Part shown: piece by piece, positions 17,205 to 26,580 of the stretch
How positions within the stretch are numbered: position 1 is the first letter of the stretch
Layout: the number at the start of each line of letters is the position of its first letter
Assembly (NCBI RefSeq): GCF_020782875.1
Contig: NZ_JAJGBN010000004.1
Location: 62,001 to 126,000, forward strand
DNA from: Allomuricauda sp. M10
Lineage (GTDB): Bacteria; Bacteroidota; Bacteroidia; Flavobacteriales; Flavobacteriaceae
Direction: 5' to 3'
DNA: 64,000 nucleotides
Notes under the pieces: generated by a model
Seen by the model: the letters and a program-made list of their open reading frames with translations, nothing else
Databases searched by the model: none
Told to the model about the DNA's origin: nothing
Program-made: the position numbers and the translations under genes

Positions 17205-17344
17205 TGAAAAAGAAAAATGTAAAAAAAGAACCTATTGAAATTCAACTGGTTTACACCCAAAACAATCAGGTTTTTACAAAAAACGACCAAGAAGAATGGT
17301 TGCCGGTTTCATTTCAGTGGGTTACGATTCCATTTTCAAAATGA
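17204..17344 (+). CDS. Candidate 46-aa cytosolic protein
   Basis: ATGA overlap with the barrel gene, then 46 codons: a Lys-rich start (MKKKNVKKE), two beta-like stretches (IEIQLVYTQ, FQWVTIPF) and no signal or membrane segment. Coupling to the upstream stop and lack of intervening sequence support translation. Function unknown. It ends 27 nt before the convergent hisIE gene. Confidence 0.5.
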   Translation: MKKKNVKKEPIEIQLVYTQNNQVFTKNDQEEWLPVSFQWVTIPFSK

Positions 17345-17371
17345 TTGGGCCACCCATTTAATGTCCAGCAC

Positions 17372-17968
17372 TTAGTGCCTTTTTTCAAGGACATTGGCAA
17401 TATCATCCAATGTATAGCCTTTGGCCTGCAACAAGATCAAATAATGGAACAATAGATCGGCACTCTCGTTCAAGAAAAGGTCATCATTGGTGTCCTTGGC
17501 CTCAATGACGGTTTCCACGGCTTCCTCCCCTACTTTTTGGGCTATTTTGTTGATGCCTTTTCGGAATAATGAAGCCACATAGCTGTCCGGATTGTCCTGA
17601 TCGTTTTTTCGGGATTCTATAATCTTTTCCAAGGTGGATAAAAAGCCGTAAGCTTGGGCATTTTCTTTTGCCCAACAGGTGTCCGTCCCTTTGTGACAGG
17701 TGGGCCCAACGGGATTCACAGTAACCAAAAGGGTGTCGTTGTCGCAATCTACTTTTATATCGACCAGGTTCAGGAAATGTCCACTTTCCTCACCTTTAGT
17801 CCAAAGGCGTTGCTTAGATCGACTAAAAAAGGTCACCTTTCTACTCTTTTGCGTTACGTCAAAAGCTTCTTGGTTCATATAGCCCAGCATCAATACGGTT
17901 TTGGTCTTCGCATCTTGAATGATGGCAGGCACAAGACCTTCTGGGTTTTTGGTAAAGTCAATTTTCAT
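17372..17968 (-). CDS. hisIE: Bifunctional phosphoribosyl-AMP cyclohydrolase / phosphoribosyl-ATP pyrophosphatase
   Basis: A 198-aa fusion doing steps 2 and 3 of histidine synthesis. The HisI part (1-110) shows WTKGEESGH, VDCDNDTLL and CHKGTDTCW, containing the zinc and magnesium ligands. The HisE part (about 112-198) has LFRKGINKIAQKVGEEAVETVIEA and ESADLLFHYLILL. It is the last gene of the his operon, 90 nt after hisF. Confidence 0.96.
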   Translation of the reverse strand: MKIDFTKNPEGLVPAIIQDAKTKTVLMLGYMNQEAFDVTQKSRKVTFFSRSKQRLWTKGEESGHFLNLVDIKVDCDNDTLLVTVNPVGPTCHKGTDTCWAKENAQAYGFLSTLEKIIESRKNDQDNPDSYVASLFRKGINKIAQKVGEEAVETVIEAKDTNDDLFLNESADLLFHYLILLQAKGYTLDDIANVLEKRH

Positions 17969-18058
17969 CTGTTCTTTTTTATTTGTTTTTAATGGTCAGA
18001 TGCAATGCCACATTATTTCGGCTGATAAACCTAATCAGGTGTGAGGGCATTTCATATC

Positions 18059-18814
18059 TTAAATTCTAACGGGAATCCCTTCTTCCCTTAGTTCGTTCTT
18101 TAAATCTTGTATTTCAATCTCTTTAAAATGGAACACACTGGCCGCCAAGGCAGCATCAGCCTTCCCATCTATAAAGGTATCGGTAAAATGGGAAATGGCT
18201 CCGGCACCACCAGATGCAATGATGGGAATGTTCACTAATTCGGACAATTGTGCTAAAGCTTCATTGGCAAATCCATTTTTAGTGCCATCATGGTCCATGG
18301 AAGTGAACAAAATCTCCCCCGCACCTCGTTCTTCCACTTCTTTGGCCCAATCAAACAAGTTGATTTCAGTTGGCACTTTACCGCCCACCAAATGTACTTT
18401 CCAGACACCATCAACCTGTTTGGCATCAATGGCGACCACAATACACTGGGAACCGAATTTGGCCACCAACTCGTTGATGAGTTCCGGTCTTTTTACCGCT
18501 GAGGAGTTGATGGAAACTTTGTCCGCACCATTTTTGAGTAATATATCCACATCTTCCACGGAAGAAATGCCCCCACCCACTGTAAATGGAATGTTGATGG
18601 TCTCCGCTACGTGGTAGACCAGTTCCGCCAAGGTCTTTCGTTTTTCCTCTGTGGCCGAAATATCCAAAAAGACCAATTCGTCCGCCCCTTCTTTAGCATA
18701 AATGGATGCCAATTCCACCGGATCTCCGGCATCCCGAAGGTCCACAAAATTGACACCTTTTACGGTGCGTCCGTTTTTGATGTCCAAGCAAGGTATGATT
18801 CGTTTTGTGAGCAT
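18059..18814 (-). CDS. hisF: Imidazole glycerol phosphate synthase, cyclase subunit
   Basis: A 251-aa (beta/alpha)8 barrel that uses ammonia from HisH to make imidazole glycerol phosphate and AICAR. Catalytic Asp in PCLDIKNGR (D11) and the second Asp in VVAIDAKQ (about 130) are present, as are the phosphate-binding GGGIS and GGAGAI loops. The operon order is unusual because the GIY-YIG gene and a repeat array separate it from hisA. Confidence 0.96.
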   Translation of the reverse strand: MLTKRIIPCLDIKNGRTVKGVNFVDLRDAGDPVELASIYAKEGADELVFLDISATEEKRKTLAELVYHVAETINIPFTVGGGISSVEDVDILLKNGADKVSINSSAVKRPELINELVAKFGSQCIVVAIDAKQVDGVWKVHLVGGKVPTEINLFDWAKEVEERGAGEILFTSMDHDGTKNGFANEALAQLSELVNIPIIASGGAGAISHFTDTFIDGKADAALAASVFHFKEIEIQDLKNELREEGIPVRI

Positions 18815-18821
18815 AAATTTT

Positions 18822-19177
18822 TGTTACCTGAACTAGTTTCAGGATCTTATGATTGGTTTATTCTGGTTTATGTGATGCCGAAACAAGTTCGGCATGACGT
18901 TTTCTTCGAAAACTATCTTTGATTTTCAATCGTCACCCTGAACTTGTTTCAGGGTCTCGTGATTGGTTTATTCTGGTTTATGTGATACCGAAACAAGTTC
19001 GGCATGACGTTTTCTTCGAAAACTATCTTTTGACTTTAATCGTCACCCTGAATTTATTTCAGGGTCTCGTGATTGGTTTATTCTGGTTTATGTGATACCG
19101 AAACAAGTTCGGTATGACGTTTTCTTCGAAAACTATCTTTGATTTTCAATCGTGACCCTGAACTTGTTTCAGGGTCT
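18822..19177. repeat. Tandem 110-bp repeat with paired palindromes
   Basis: Three full units (18822, 18932, 19042) of exactly 110 bp and a 26-bp partial fourth (19152-19177). Each unit has two hairpins: one with CCCTGAA / TTCAGGG arms around CTTGT and one with TGCCGAA / TTCGGCA arms around ACAAG; the second is an inverted relative of the first. Unit 3 has changed both arms (ACC / GGT in place of GCC / GGC), keeping pairing. The array fills the gap between hisF and the GIY-YIG gene. Confidence 0.92.
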
Positions 19178-19181
19178 GATT

Positions 19182-19463
19182 CTAATAATCTAAGGTTTCC
19201 AAAGATGGATTTTGTTCTTTTATCAAATTAACTTTCCAGTCGTGGTGCCAGTTCTTTAATTGCTTTTCCCTTGCAATCGCTTGATTGATATCCGAGAAAA
19301 CTTCAAAATGCACCAAATCTGTAAGTATATATTTTTTAGTAAACGCTGAACCTCTTCCTTCTCGATGTTCCACAACCCTTTTGGCCAAATTGGAGGTCAC
19401 CCCAATATAGAATGTTGTTCTGAACTTGTTGGTCAATATGTAGACAAAACTCTGATTCATCAT
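19182..19463 (-). CDS. GIY-YIG nuclease family protein
   Basis: A 93-aa stand-alone GIY-YIG domain of the URI type: VYI (7-9), YIG (19-21), catalytic Arg29 in AKRVVEHR and Glu66 in AIAREKQLKNW. Members cut DNA; short stand-alone forms are of unknown role. It lies inside the his operon, immediately bracketed by the palindromic repeats (18822-19177 and 19464-19500), which suggests the gene and repeats belong together. All key residues are intact. Confidence 0.9.
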   Translation of the reverse strand: MMNQSFVYILTNKFRTTFYIGVTSNLAKRVVEHREGRGSAFTKKYILTDLVHFEVFSDINQAIAREKQLKNWHHDWKVNLIKEQNPSLETLDY

Positions 19464-19500
19464 TTATGATGTCCAAACAAGTTCGGCATGATGTTATTCG
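19464..19500. repeat. Degenerate single copy of the palindromic repeat
   Basis: ATGTCCAAACAAGTTCGGCAT followed by GATGTTATTCG matches the second palindrome of the 110-bp unit and its right flank with a few changes. It fills the entire gap between the GIY-YIG start and the DinB gene stop and runs into the last DinB codons. Confidence 0.8.
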
Positions 19501-20009
19501 TTCTTCACATTCAAGTCTACCCCATCATAAAAGCCCAAATCGGTATTTTCCAATAGCTTGGTCCAAAGGGCAATCTGTCCAGTGTGGTATGATAGGTGCT
19601 CTGTTACATGGATAATGTTCCCGACCCCTGAAAAATTAAACCCCTGAACGGAACGTTTGCGGAGCAATTCCTGCAACGGAGCCTCATAAAAAGTTCTTTT
19701 GGCTTCTTCCACAGTATCGCTGAGTTTTTTGAACAATTCCTCTTTTGAAAATCCAGAGGTTGCTGAAAATTCCTCGTCTCGTTTGCGGTTGTCTTCTTCA
19801 TTTTTGATGGAAGCAATCCCATATTGGGTAATATTTCCACACAAATGCAACATCAAATTTCCAATGCTGTTGCTGGACTCGTTCGGTTTCTGCCAAATTT
19901 TGTCTTCTGGCAATTTGTCCAAGCAAATTTTGATCATCCGAAGGCTTTCGTTCATCCGATAGCCCACGTTCCAAGTCAGTTCATCCTGAAGTTGTTTTTC
20001 CTTATCCAT
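19494..20009 (-). CDS. DinB family protein
   Basis: A 171-aa four-helix DinB/YfiT-type protein. Metal ligands in this fold are three His; here candidates are H57 region (LMLHLCGN), [12 protein letters not shown] near 135, giving a plausible triad. Some relatives are thiol-dependent S-transferases (bacillithiol or mycothiol types), but the substrate is unknown. The ATG at 20009 overlaps the hisA end by 8 nt, so it is translated with the his genes. Confidence 0.85.
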   Translation of the reverse strand: MDKEKQLQDELTWNVGYRMNESLRMIKICLDKLPEDKIWQKPNESSNSIGNLMLHLCGNITQYGIASIKNEEDNRKRDEEFSATSGFSKEELFKKLSDTVEEAKRTFYEAPLQELLRKRSVQGFNFSGVGNIIHVTEHLSYHTGQIALWTKLLENTDLGFYDGVDLNVKNE

Positions 20010-20733
20010 TGTCAAGAATGTATTGTTCCAATTGTTTTAAACTGATTCTATTTTCATAAATGGCCTTGCCAATAATAGTACCCTCGCAGCCAATTCCGGC
20101 CAGTTTTGGGAGTTCGTCAAAGGTGGAAATACCTCCACTGGCAATAAACTTCAACCCCGATTCGGTTTGGGACAGAATTTTTTGGTATAACTCGAAAGAA
20201 GGTCCTTGTAACATGCCATCTTTGCTGATATCGGTACAAATGACATACTGAATGCCTTCCCTCTGATAGTTCTGTATAAAAGGTACTAGATTTTGCTTAG
20301 ATTCTTCCTGCCATCCTGAAACGGCCACCTTTTCGTTATGGGCATCAGCTCCCAAAATGATTTTTTCCGACCCATAAGTTTTTAACCATTCCAAGAAAGT
20401 TTCCTTATCCTTCACGGCTATACTTCCCCCGGTAATTTGGGAAGCACCACTTTCAAAGGCAATTTTTAAGTCTTCACCCGATTTTAGACCTCCGCCAAAA
20501 TCGATTTTAAGACTGGTTTGGGAAGCAATGCTTTCCAAGACCTTATGATTGACGATGTGCTTTGATTTTGCTCCATCCAGGTCTACCAAATGAAGGTATT
20601 GAATGCCGTGTGCCTCAAATTGTTTGGCAACTTCCACGGGATTTTCATTGTAAACTTTTTTGGTTCCGTAGTCCCCTTTGGAGAGTCGGACGCATTTTCC
20701 TTCAATGATGTCTATGGCAGGAATCAATCTCAT
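20002..20733 (-). CDS. hisA: Phosphoribosylformimino-5-aminoimidazole carboxamide ribotide isomerase
   Basis: A 243-aa (beta/alpha)8 isomerase converting ProFAR to PRFAR. The first strand [13 protein letters not shown] carries the catalytic Asp8; the second is in [11 protein letters not shown] (about 130-170). GGGLKSGED and [11 protein letters not shown] are the phosphate loops. Upstream neighbour is a GNAT gene 3 nt away, then hisH. Confidence 0.96.
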   Translation of the reverse strand: MRLIPAIDIIEGKCVRLSKGDYGTKKVYNENPVEVAKQFEAHGIQYLHLVDLDGAKSKHIVNHKVLESIASQTSLKIDFGGGLKSGEDLKIAFESGASQITGGSIAVKDKETFLEWLKTYGSEKIILGADAHNEKVAVSGWQEESKQNLVPFIQNYQREGIQYVICTDISKDGMLQGPSFELYQKILSQTESGLKFIASGGISTFDELPKLAGIGCEGTIIGKAIYENRISLKQLEQYILDNG

Positions 20734-20736
20734 ACG

Positions 20737-21153
20737 TTAATCATATTTGGCGCGGTCAATGGCCAACCACATTTCTGAATTTCCAACCCTTTTAAATCCG
20801 AATGCTTCGTAAAAACTATGGGCATCCTTCGTCTTTAAGGCTACCGTTTTAACTATTTGAATATCGGGTCGTTCCAAGATATGTTTCACCAACATTTTAC
20901 CCAATCCTTTGCCTTTATAGGGGTCAAAGATAACCACATCCATAATGTAGGCGAATATCAAGGAATCTGTCAATAATCTGGCAAAACCAACTTGTTCATC
21001 CTTATCGGCGTAAACACCAAAACAGACGCACTTGTCAATGGTCATCAAGGTTTGGTCCATGGTCCTACCTCCTCCCCAGTAGGTGGATGTAACTTCTTGG
21101 TGAATCTTTGGGACATCCAATTTTCCTTTGTCCTCTGAAATATAGAATTCCAT
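20737..21153 (-). CDS. GNAT N-acetyltransferase inside the his operon
   Basis: A 138-aa GNAT protein. The acetyl-CoA loop is DPYKGKGLGKMLV (about 90-102), followed by LKTKDAHSFYEAFGF. Its substrate is unknown. It begins directly after the hisH stop and ends 3 nt before hisA, so it is an integral operon member. Close relatives often acetylate small amines or aminoglycosides; no evidence here. Confidence 0.88.
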   Translation of the reverse strand: MEFYISEDKGKLDVPKIHQEVTSTYWGGGRTMDQTLMTIDKCVCFGVYADKDEQVGFARLLTDSLIFAYIMDVVIFDPYKGKGLGKMLVKHILERPDIQIVKTVALKTKDAHSFYEAFGFKRVGNSEMWLAIDRAKYD

Positions 21154-21738
21154 CTAGATAACCGTTAAAAAATTATTCAAAATGGCACTTCCCACATCAC
21201 TGCTCTTTTCTGGGTGAAACTGAACCCCATAAAAATTATCTTTTTGAAGGGCAGCACTGTATTTCAAGCCATATTCGGAAGTTGCAATAGTTTCCTTGCC
21301 TTTTGGGGCATAAAAACTGTGAACCAAATAGATGTAGGACTTATCGGGAATACCCTTGAACAAATCTGTTTTTAAATCTGTGATTTGGTTCCAGCCAATC
21401 TGCGGCACTTTTACCTGATTCGAAAATTTCTTCACATCGAGGTCAAAAATGCCAAGTCCATTTGTATTTCCTTCTTCTGATGAATGACACATAAGCTGCA
21501 TGCCTAGGCAGATACCCATAACAGGTTGTTCTAATTCTGGAATTAGGATATCCAAACCACTTGACCTTAATTTGGCCATGGCCGAACTGGCCTCACCTAC
21601 TCCAGGAAAAATTACCTTGTCCGCATCTTGAATTTCCTTAGCATCATGGGACAATATCGCATCATATCCCAATCGTTTAATGGCAAAGATGATGCTTTGG
21701 ATATTCCCTGCACCGTAGTCGATAATCACTATTTTCAT
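21154..21738 (-). CDS. hisH: Imidazole glycerol phosphate synthase, glutaminase subunit
   Basis: A 194-aa class I glutamine amidotransferase supplying ammonia to HisF. Nucleophile Cys in MGICLGMQL (about 77), and the His-Glu pair in QFHPEKS (about 175) are visible. The start overlaps the hisB stop by 1 nt (TAATG). Note it is not adjacent to hisF here, although the subunits act together. Confidence 0.96.
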   Translation of the reverse strand: MKIVIIDYGAGNIQSIIFAIKRLGYDAILSHDAKEIQDADKVIFPGVGEASSAMAKLRSSGLDILIPELEQPVMGICLGMQLMCHSSEEGNTNGLGIFDLDVKKFSNQVKVPQIGWNQITDLKTDLFKGIPDKSYIYLVHSFYAPKGKETIATSEYGLKYSAALQKDNFYGVQFHPEKSSDVGSAILNNFLTVI

Positions 21739-22874
21739 TACAGCATTCCCTTTGTTGATGGCAAAACCATTTTTTCCACATCCCGTTTTACCGCCATTTT
21801 GATGGATTTAGCAAATGCCTTGAATATGGCCTCGATCTTATGGTGTTCATTGGTACCTTCCGCTTTAATGTTCAAATTGGCCTTGGCCCCATCAGAGAAC
21901 GATTTGAAGAAATGTAAAAACATCTCAGTGGGCATTTTACCAATTTTTTCCCTGTTGAATTCGGCATCCCAAACCAGCCAGTTCCTTCCTCCAAAATCTA
22001 TGGCGACTTGGGCCAAACAATCGTCCATGGGTAAACAAAACCCGTAGCGCTCAATGCCCAATTTGTTGCCTAACGCTTTGGAAAATACTTCCCCCAAGGC
22101 AATAGCGGTATCCTCAATAGTGTGGTGTTCGTCCACCTCCAGATCTCCGTTGACTTTAATAGTTAGATCCATTTGTCCATGACGGGCCAACTGGTCCAAC
22201 ATGTGATCAAAAAAGGCTAATCCTGTTTTAATGTCACTTTTACCGGTACCGTCCAGATTTAACTTGATTTGGATATCCGTTTCGTTGGTTTTTCTACTGA
22301 TTTCGGCAACACGATTTTTCAGTTTCAAAAACTCATAAATCTTTTCCCAATCGTTACTCTCCAAGCCGATGTAGGAATCCAACTCTTCTCGTTTCACCGT
22401 GATTTCCCCTGTTCCCAAATGGGTTTCATCATTGATATAGATACCTTTTGCTCCTAGGTTTTTGGCCAATTCCACATCGGTCAACCGGTCGCCAATCACA
22501 AAAGAATTGGCAAGATCATAGTCTTCCGAAAAATAGGACGTGAGCATTCCAGTTCCCGGTTTACGGGTCGGGGCATTGTCCTTTGCAAACGTTTTATCAA
22601 TAAAGACATTATCGAAAACAACTCCTTCCGCTTCAAATGCGTTGACAATGAAATTATGTACGGGCCAAAAAGTGTTCTCTGGAAAAATGTCGGTGCCCAA
22701 ACCATCTTGATTGGTGATCATGACCAGTTCATAATCCAGTTCCTTGGCAATTTTCCCCAAAAAGGTGAAAGCCTTTGGATAGAAGATCAATTTTTCAAAA
22801 GAATCAATTTGTTCATCAATGGTTTCCTTGATAATGGTTCCATCACGATCAATGAATAATACTTTTTTGCCCAT
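21738..22874 (-). CDS. hisB: Bifunctional histidinol-phosphatase / imidazoleglycerol-phosphate dehydratase
   Basis: A 378-aa fusion. The N-terminal HAD phosphatase (1-165) has FIDRDGTI (Asp8, Asp10) and a [14 protein letters not shown] motif. The C-terminal dehydratase (about 185-378) has the manganese-binding [27 protein letters not shown] and [17 protein letters not shown] motifs. The length fits bifunctional HisB of enterobacteria and Bacteroidota. It starts 2 nt after hisC ends. Confidence 0.96.
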   Translation of the reverse strand: MGKKVLFIDRDGTIIKETIDEQIDSFEKLIFYPKAFTFLGKIAKELDYELVMITNQDGLGTDIFPENTFWPVHNFIVNAFEAEGVVFDNVFIDKTFAKDNAPTRKPGTGMLTSYFSEDYDLANSFVIGDRLTDVELAKNLGAKGIYINDETHLGTGEITVKREELDSYIGLESNDWEKIYEFLKLKNRVAEISRKTNETDIQIKLNLDGTGKSDIKTGLAFFDHMLDQLARHGQMDLTIKVNGDLEVDEHHTIEDTAIALGEVFSKALGNKLGIERYGFCLPMDDCLAQVAIDFGGRNWLVWDAEFNREKIGKMPTEMFLHFFKSFSDGAKANLNIKAEGTNEHHKIEAIFKAFAKSIKMAVKRDVEKMVLPSTKGML

Positions 22875-22876
22875 GT

Positions 22877-23923
22877 TTATAGTTGCTTTAAAATGGCTAT
22901 CAATACTTTGTTTTCAGTTGGTGTCCCTACCGTAAACCTTAGGGTGTTTTCACATAGAGGTTGGGTGCTGCGGTTTCGCACCACCACATGTTGATCTAAT
23001 AATTGCTGATAACGCTTATCGGCATTATCAACCTTGGCGAGTACAAAATTGGCATCTGAAGGATATAGTTTTTCCACGAATTCCAAGTTTTGTAAAGCCT
23101 GTTCCAAATTGGAACGCTCCTCCAAAATTTGAACGACTTCCTGTTGCACGGCATCCTCATTCAAAACCCGTTGCAAAGCTTTTTGTTGGGTCAATTGGTT
23201 GACGTTATAGGGCGGTTTAATTTTATTTAAAATGGAAATGATTGCTTCCGAGGCATAACAAATACCTAACCGGATTCCCGCCAGTCCATAGGCTTTGGAC
23301 AAGGTTTGGGTTACAATCAGGTTGGGATATTGCTTCAAATTGTTCAACCAACTTTCTTGGTTGGAAAAGTCGATATAGGCCTCATCAATGACCACCAATC
23401 CACTAAAGGTTTCCAAAAGCTTTTCAATACTTTCCTTTGTAAAGGAATTGCCTGTTGGATTATTGGGTGAGCAAATGAAAATTAATTTGGTGTTTTCATC
23501 AACCGCTTCCAAAATTGCTGGAACATCAGGTTCAAAATCGGCGGTCAACAACACTTCCCTGTTTTCAACAGCATTGATTCCTGCCAATACTTTGTACATG
23601 CCATAAGTAGGTGGCAAGGTGATGACATTATCTTGATTGGGTTCACAGAAAGCCCTATAAATCAAATCCAAAACCTCGTCGCTACCATTGCCCAAAAGCA
23701 TATTACCTTCCGACACTCCTTTTTGTTCAGCAAGAACCGCTTTCAAGCTCCTTTGGTATGGATCTGGATAGCGGTTGACGCCATTTTCAAAAGGGTTTTC
23801 ATTGGCATCCAAAAAAATCATGGTCGATCCATCGGAAACATATTCATCCCGTGCCGAAGAGTAGGGTTTTAATGCCACAACAGATTTCCTGACGATGTTG
23901 TTTATATTGAAGGTTTTAGTCAT
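22877..23923 (-). CDS. hisC: Histidinol-phosphate aminotransferase
   Basis: A 348-aa class I/II PLP aminotransferase converting imidazole-acetol phosphate to histidinol phosphate. PLP-binding Lys210 is in TQTLSKAYG, with NENP (41-44), SPNNPTG (152-158) and DEAYIDF motifs. A palindromic repeat lies between it and hisD. Confidence 0.95.
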   Translation of the reverse strand: MTKTFNINNIVRKSVVALKPYSSARDEYVSDGSTMIFLDANENPFENGVNRYPDPYQRSLKAVLAEQKGVSEGNMLLGNGSDEVLDLIYRAFCEPNQDNVITLPPTYGMYKVLAGINAVENREVLLTADFEPDVPAILEAVDENTKLIFICSPNNPTGNSFTKESIEKLLETFSGLVVIDEAYIDFSNQESWLNNLKQYPNLIVTQTLSKAYGLAGIRLGICYASEAIISILNKIKPPYNVNQLTQQKALQRVLNEDAVQQEVVQILEERSNLEQALQNLEFVEKLYPSDANFVLAKVDNADKRYQQLLDQHVVVRNRSTQPLCENTLRFTVGTPTENKVLIAILKQL

Positions 23924-23929
23924 ATCATT

Positions 23930-23955
23930 GAGGTCTCGACTACGCTCGACCTGAC
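23930..23955. repeat. Short palindromic intergenic repeat
   Basis: AGGTCTCGACTACGCTCGACCT forms an imperfect hairpin with TCGA-N6-TCGA as its core. This type is a common dispersed repeat in flavobacterial genomes, as far as I recall. It fills the gap between hisD and hisC and has no T-run, so it should not end transcription. Confidence 0.6.
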
Positions 23956-23957
23956 AT

Positions 23958-25247
23958 TTAGTTTGGTTTTATGGTATTTAGGCGAAGCGTCACTGCATTT
24001 TTATGGGCTTGCAAGCCTTCAGCGTCCGCCATCAACTCAATGGAAGAACCAATGGTTTCTATTCCTTCCTTGGATATTTTTTGAAAGGTCATGCTTTTCA
24101 TGAAGCTGGCCAAGTTCACCCCACTATATTGTTTGGCATAGCCATTAGTAGGAAGTGTGTGGTTCGTCCCCGAAGCGTAATCCCCAGCACTTTCAGGTGT
24201 ATAATTTCCAATGAAAACCGAACCGGCATTTTGAATGTTTTGAAGGTAAAATGCTTCATTTTCTACACAAACAATAAAGTGTTCCGGGCCATATTCGTTG
24301 ATCAAATCCATAGCCGACTCATCGTCTTTCACCAAGATCAACTTGCTGTTTTGGATTGATTTTTCCGCTATGGTTACTCTGGGCAATATTTTTATTTGAG
24401 ATTCGATTTCCTTTTCAACGGCTTTGATCAACTTTTCAGAAGTGGAAACCAGGATTACTTGGCTATCCGTTCCATGCTCAGCCTGACTTAACAAATCCGA
24501 AGCAACAAAGGCGGCATTGGCAGAATCATCGGCGACAACCAGAAGTTCGCTTGGTCCAGCTGGCATGTCTATAGCGACTCCATATTTGGTGGCCAATTGT
24601 TTAGCGACTGTAACAAACTGATTCCCAGGCCCGAATATTTTATACACATTGGGAATGGTTTCTGTTCCGAAGGTCATTCCGGCAATCGCTTGAATACCAC
24701 CTACTTTAAAGATCTTGGTTACCCCACAGAGTTGAGCGGCAAACAAGATGGTTGGGTTTACATTGCCAATTTTGTCCGGTGGCGTGCACAAAATGATTTC
24801 TTCACAACCTGCCAGTTTTGCCGGAATGGCCAACATTAAGATTGTTGAGAATAATGGTGCCGTGCCTCCTGGAATGTAAAGCCCCACTTTTTGTATCGGT
24901 CTTTTTTCTTGCCAACACAACACCCCCGGCATGGTTTCCATTTCTACTTTGGATGTTTTCTGGGCGGCATGAAACTTTTCAATATTATTTTTTGCCAAGG
25001 AAATGGCCTTTTTCAAATCGGTTGGAACTAAATCGGATGCTGTTTGGATTTCCTTTTCTGTCACCAAAATAGAATCCAGTTGCACATGGTCAAACTGGTC
25101 TGTATACTTTTTGATGGCCAGATCACCATCTTTTTGAACGGCTTTAAAAATAGCCTCCACTGTTTGCTCAATATCGGCCACCGTTTGGGTCGGTCGTTTG
25201 AGTATCCCTGCCCAGTCTTTTTTATTTGGATAAAAAATCTTGTTCAT
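23958..25247 (-). CDS. hisD: Histidinol dehydrogenase
   Basis: A 429-aa zinc, NAD-dependent enzyme oxidising histidinol to histidine in two steps. Typical motifs: PGGTAPLFSTILMLAIPA (about 128), AGPSELLVVAD (about 230), AEHGTDSQ with the zinc Gln/His, and GTNHTLPTNGYA near the C-terminus. The ATG at 25247 is preferred to a TTG at 25253. It overlaps the upstream GNAT gene end region. Confidence 0.96.
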   Translation of the reverse strand: MNKIFYPNKKDWAGILKRPTQTVADIEQTVEAIFKAVQKDGDLAIKKYTDQFDHVQLDSILVTEKEIQTASDLVPTDLKKAISLAKNNIEKFHAAQKTSKVEMETMPGVLCWQEKRPIQKVGLYIPGGTAPLFSTILMLAIPAKLAGCEEIILCTPPDKIGNVNPTILFAAQLCGVTKIFKVGGIQAIAGMTFGTETIPNVYKIFGPGNQFVTVAKQLATKYGVAIDMPAGPSELLVVADDSANAAFVASDLLSQAEHGTDSQVILVSTSEKLIKAVEKEIESQIKILPRVTIAEKSIQNSKLILVKDDESAMDLINEYGPEHFIVCVENEAFYLQNIQNAGSVFIGNYTPESAGDYASGTNHTLPTNGYAKQYSGVNLASFMKSMTFQKISKEGIETIGSSIELMADAEGLQAHKNAVTLRLNTIKPN

Positions 25248-25249
25248 TT

Positions 25250-25681
25250 TCAATATATTTTGATCAAGTGAAAGCCCAAGGCTTCATATCCCTGATCTTC
25301 CCAGAATTTTTTGCCTCTTACATTTTTGGCATAACAATTCACTTCGGCACGGTCACAACCCATTTCTTGGGCATAGTCATCCAAAAAATTCAACATTAAA
25401 TCTCCAATGCCCTTCCCTTGATATTGTGGTGAAATTATAACATTGTCCGGTTCCACGTGTTTACCGGCATACAGTTTGTTCAATACCCAAACCCCACATA
25501 TACCGATCAATTCGTCTTCGTCATACACCCCGATGCACTTGTATCCCATCGGAATCATTTCATTCAAGCGATTTTGCAGCACATCCATGGGAATGGTTTC
25601 CCTGTTCAAGATATAGGCCAAAGGAAGAATACTATTGAGATTTTCCGTTGGAATCCATTTGATGGTGAATTGAGGTTCCAT
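25250..25681 (-). CDS. Second GNAT N-acetyltransferase of the his operon
   Basis: A 143-aa GNAT protein with the acetyl-CoA loop PQYQGKGIGDLML (about 86-98) and NVRGKKFWEDQGYEALGF. It sits between hisG and hisD, 6 nt after the hisG stop, so it is co-transcribed. It resembles the GNAT at 20737 only in the general fold. Substrate unknown. Confidence 0.88.
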   Translation of the reverse strand: MEPQFTIKWIPTENLNSILPLAYILNRETIPMDVLQNRLNEMIPMGYKCIGVYDEDELIGICGVWVLNKLYAGKHVEPDNVIISPQYQGKGIGDLMLNFLDDYAQEMGCDRAEVNCYAKNVRGKKFWEDQGYEALGFHLIKIY

Positions 25682-25687
25682 TGTTGA

Positions 25688-26545
25688 TTACATTACCATT
25701 TTTTCGATTGGACAAACTAATATTCCCTCTGCTCCTGCCTGTTTCAGGGCATCGATCACTTCCCAAAACGTATCCCTTTTGATGACGGAGTGAACCGAGC
25801 TCCACCCCTCTTCTGCCAAAGGCAATACCGTAGGGCTACGCATCCCTGGTAAAATGGAAATGATCTCTTCCAATTTGTCATTGGGGGCATTCAGCAAAAT
25901 ATATTTGTTCTGACGCGCCTGAAGTACCGATTGGATCCTGAATTGGATTTTCTTTAGGATTTCCCTTCGCTCGTCTGAAATTTTAGGGGAAACGGCCAAA
26001 ACCGCTTCACTTTTCAAGATCACTTCGACTTCCTTCAAATTGTTTTTGAACAAAGTGCTTCCGCTGGATACAATATCGCAAATTCCGTATGCCAGACCTA
26101 TGTTGGGTGCAATTTCCACGGAACCATTGATCAAGTGCAGATCAGCGGTAACCCCTCTGGATTTCAGGTATTCGTTTACGGTATTTGGATAGGAAGTGGC
26201 GATTTTTTTACCTTCAAAATCTTTCACGGAATTGTACTTTGCCCCCTTTGGAACAGCCAGTGAAACGCGGCATTTGGAGAAATTCAACTTTTCCGCCACG
26301 GCAATGTCCTTACCTTTTTCAACCAAAACGTTATCACCGATGATGGCAATATCCACTACCCCGTCCCTTAAATATTGGGGAATATCGCCATTGCGCAGAT
26401 AGAAAACCTCCAAAGGAAAGTTTGCGGCTGTTGCCTTGAGTTGGTCCTTGCCATTGTCGATGGAAATACCACAATCCTTTAGGATCTGAAGGGAGTCTTC
26501 ATTTAAACGACCGCTCTTTTGTACAGCAATCCGAATTTTTGTCAT
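25688..26545 (-). CDS. hisG: ATP phosphoribosyltransferase, long form
   Basis: A 285-aa long-form HisG, the first committed and feedback-inhibited step. MTKIRIAVQKSGRLNEDS begins the catalytic domain; the PRPP-binding IVSSGSTLFKNNL region is near 170. The C-terminal ACT-like domain (about 210-285) is the histidine-binding regulatory part, so HisZ is not needed. The ATG at 26545 was chosen from the family N-terminus; upstream in-frame codons overlap the attenuator. Confidence 0.95.
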   Translation of the reverse strand: MTKIRIAVQKSGRLNEDSLQILKDCGISIDNGKDQLKATAANFPLEVFYLRNGDIPQYLRDGVVDIAIIGDNVLVEKGKDIAVAEKLNFSKCRVSLAVPKGAKYNSVKDFEGKKIATSYPNTVNEYLKSRGVTADLHLINGSVEIAPNIGLAYGICDIVSSGSTLFKNNLKEVEVILKSEAVLAVSPKISDERREILKKIQFRIQSVLQARQNKYILLNAPNDKLEEIISILPGMRSPTVLPLAEEGWSSVHSVIKRDTFWEVIDALKQAGAEGILVCPIEKMVM

Positions 26546-26580
26546 GTCTTCAACTTTTGTGTTCGAAAAACCAAATGGGT

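Noticed and set aside
18822-19177. Possible CRISPR array
   Set aside because: Units are 110 bp and uniform, with no unique spacers and no cas genes; it is a tandem repeat.
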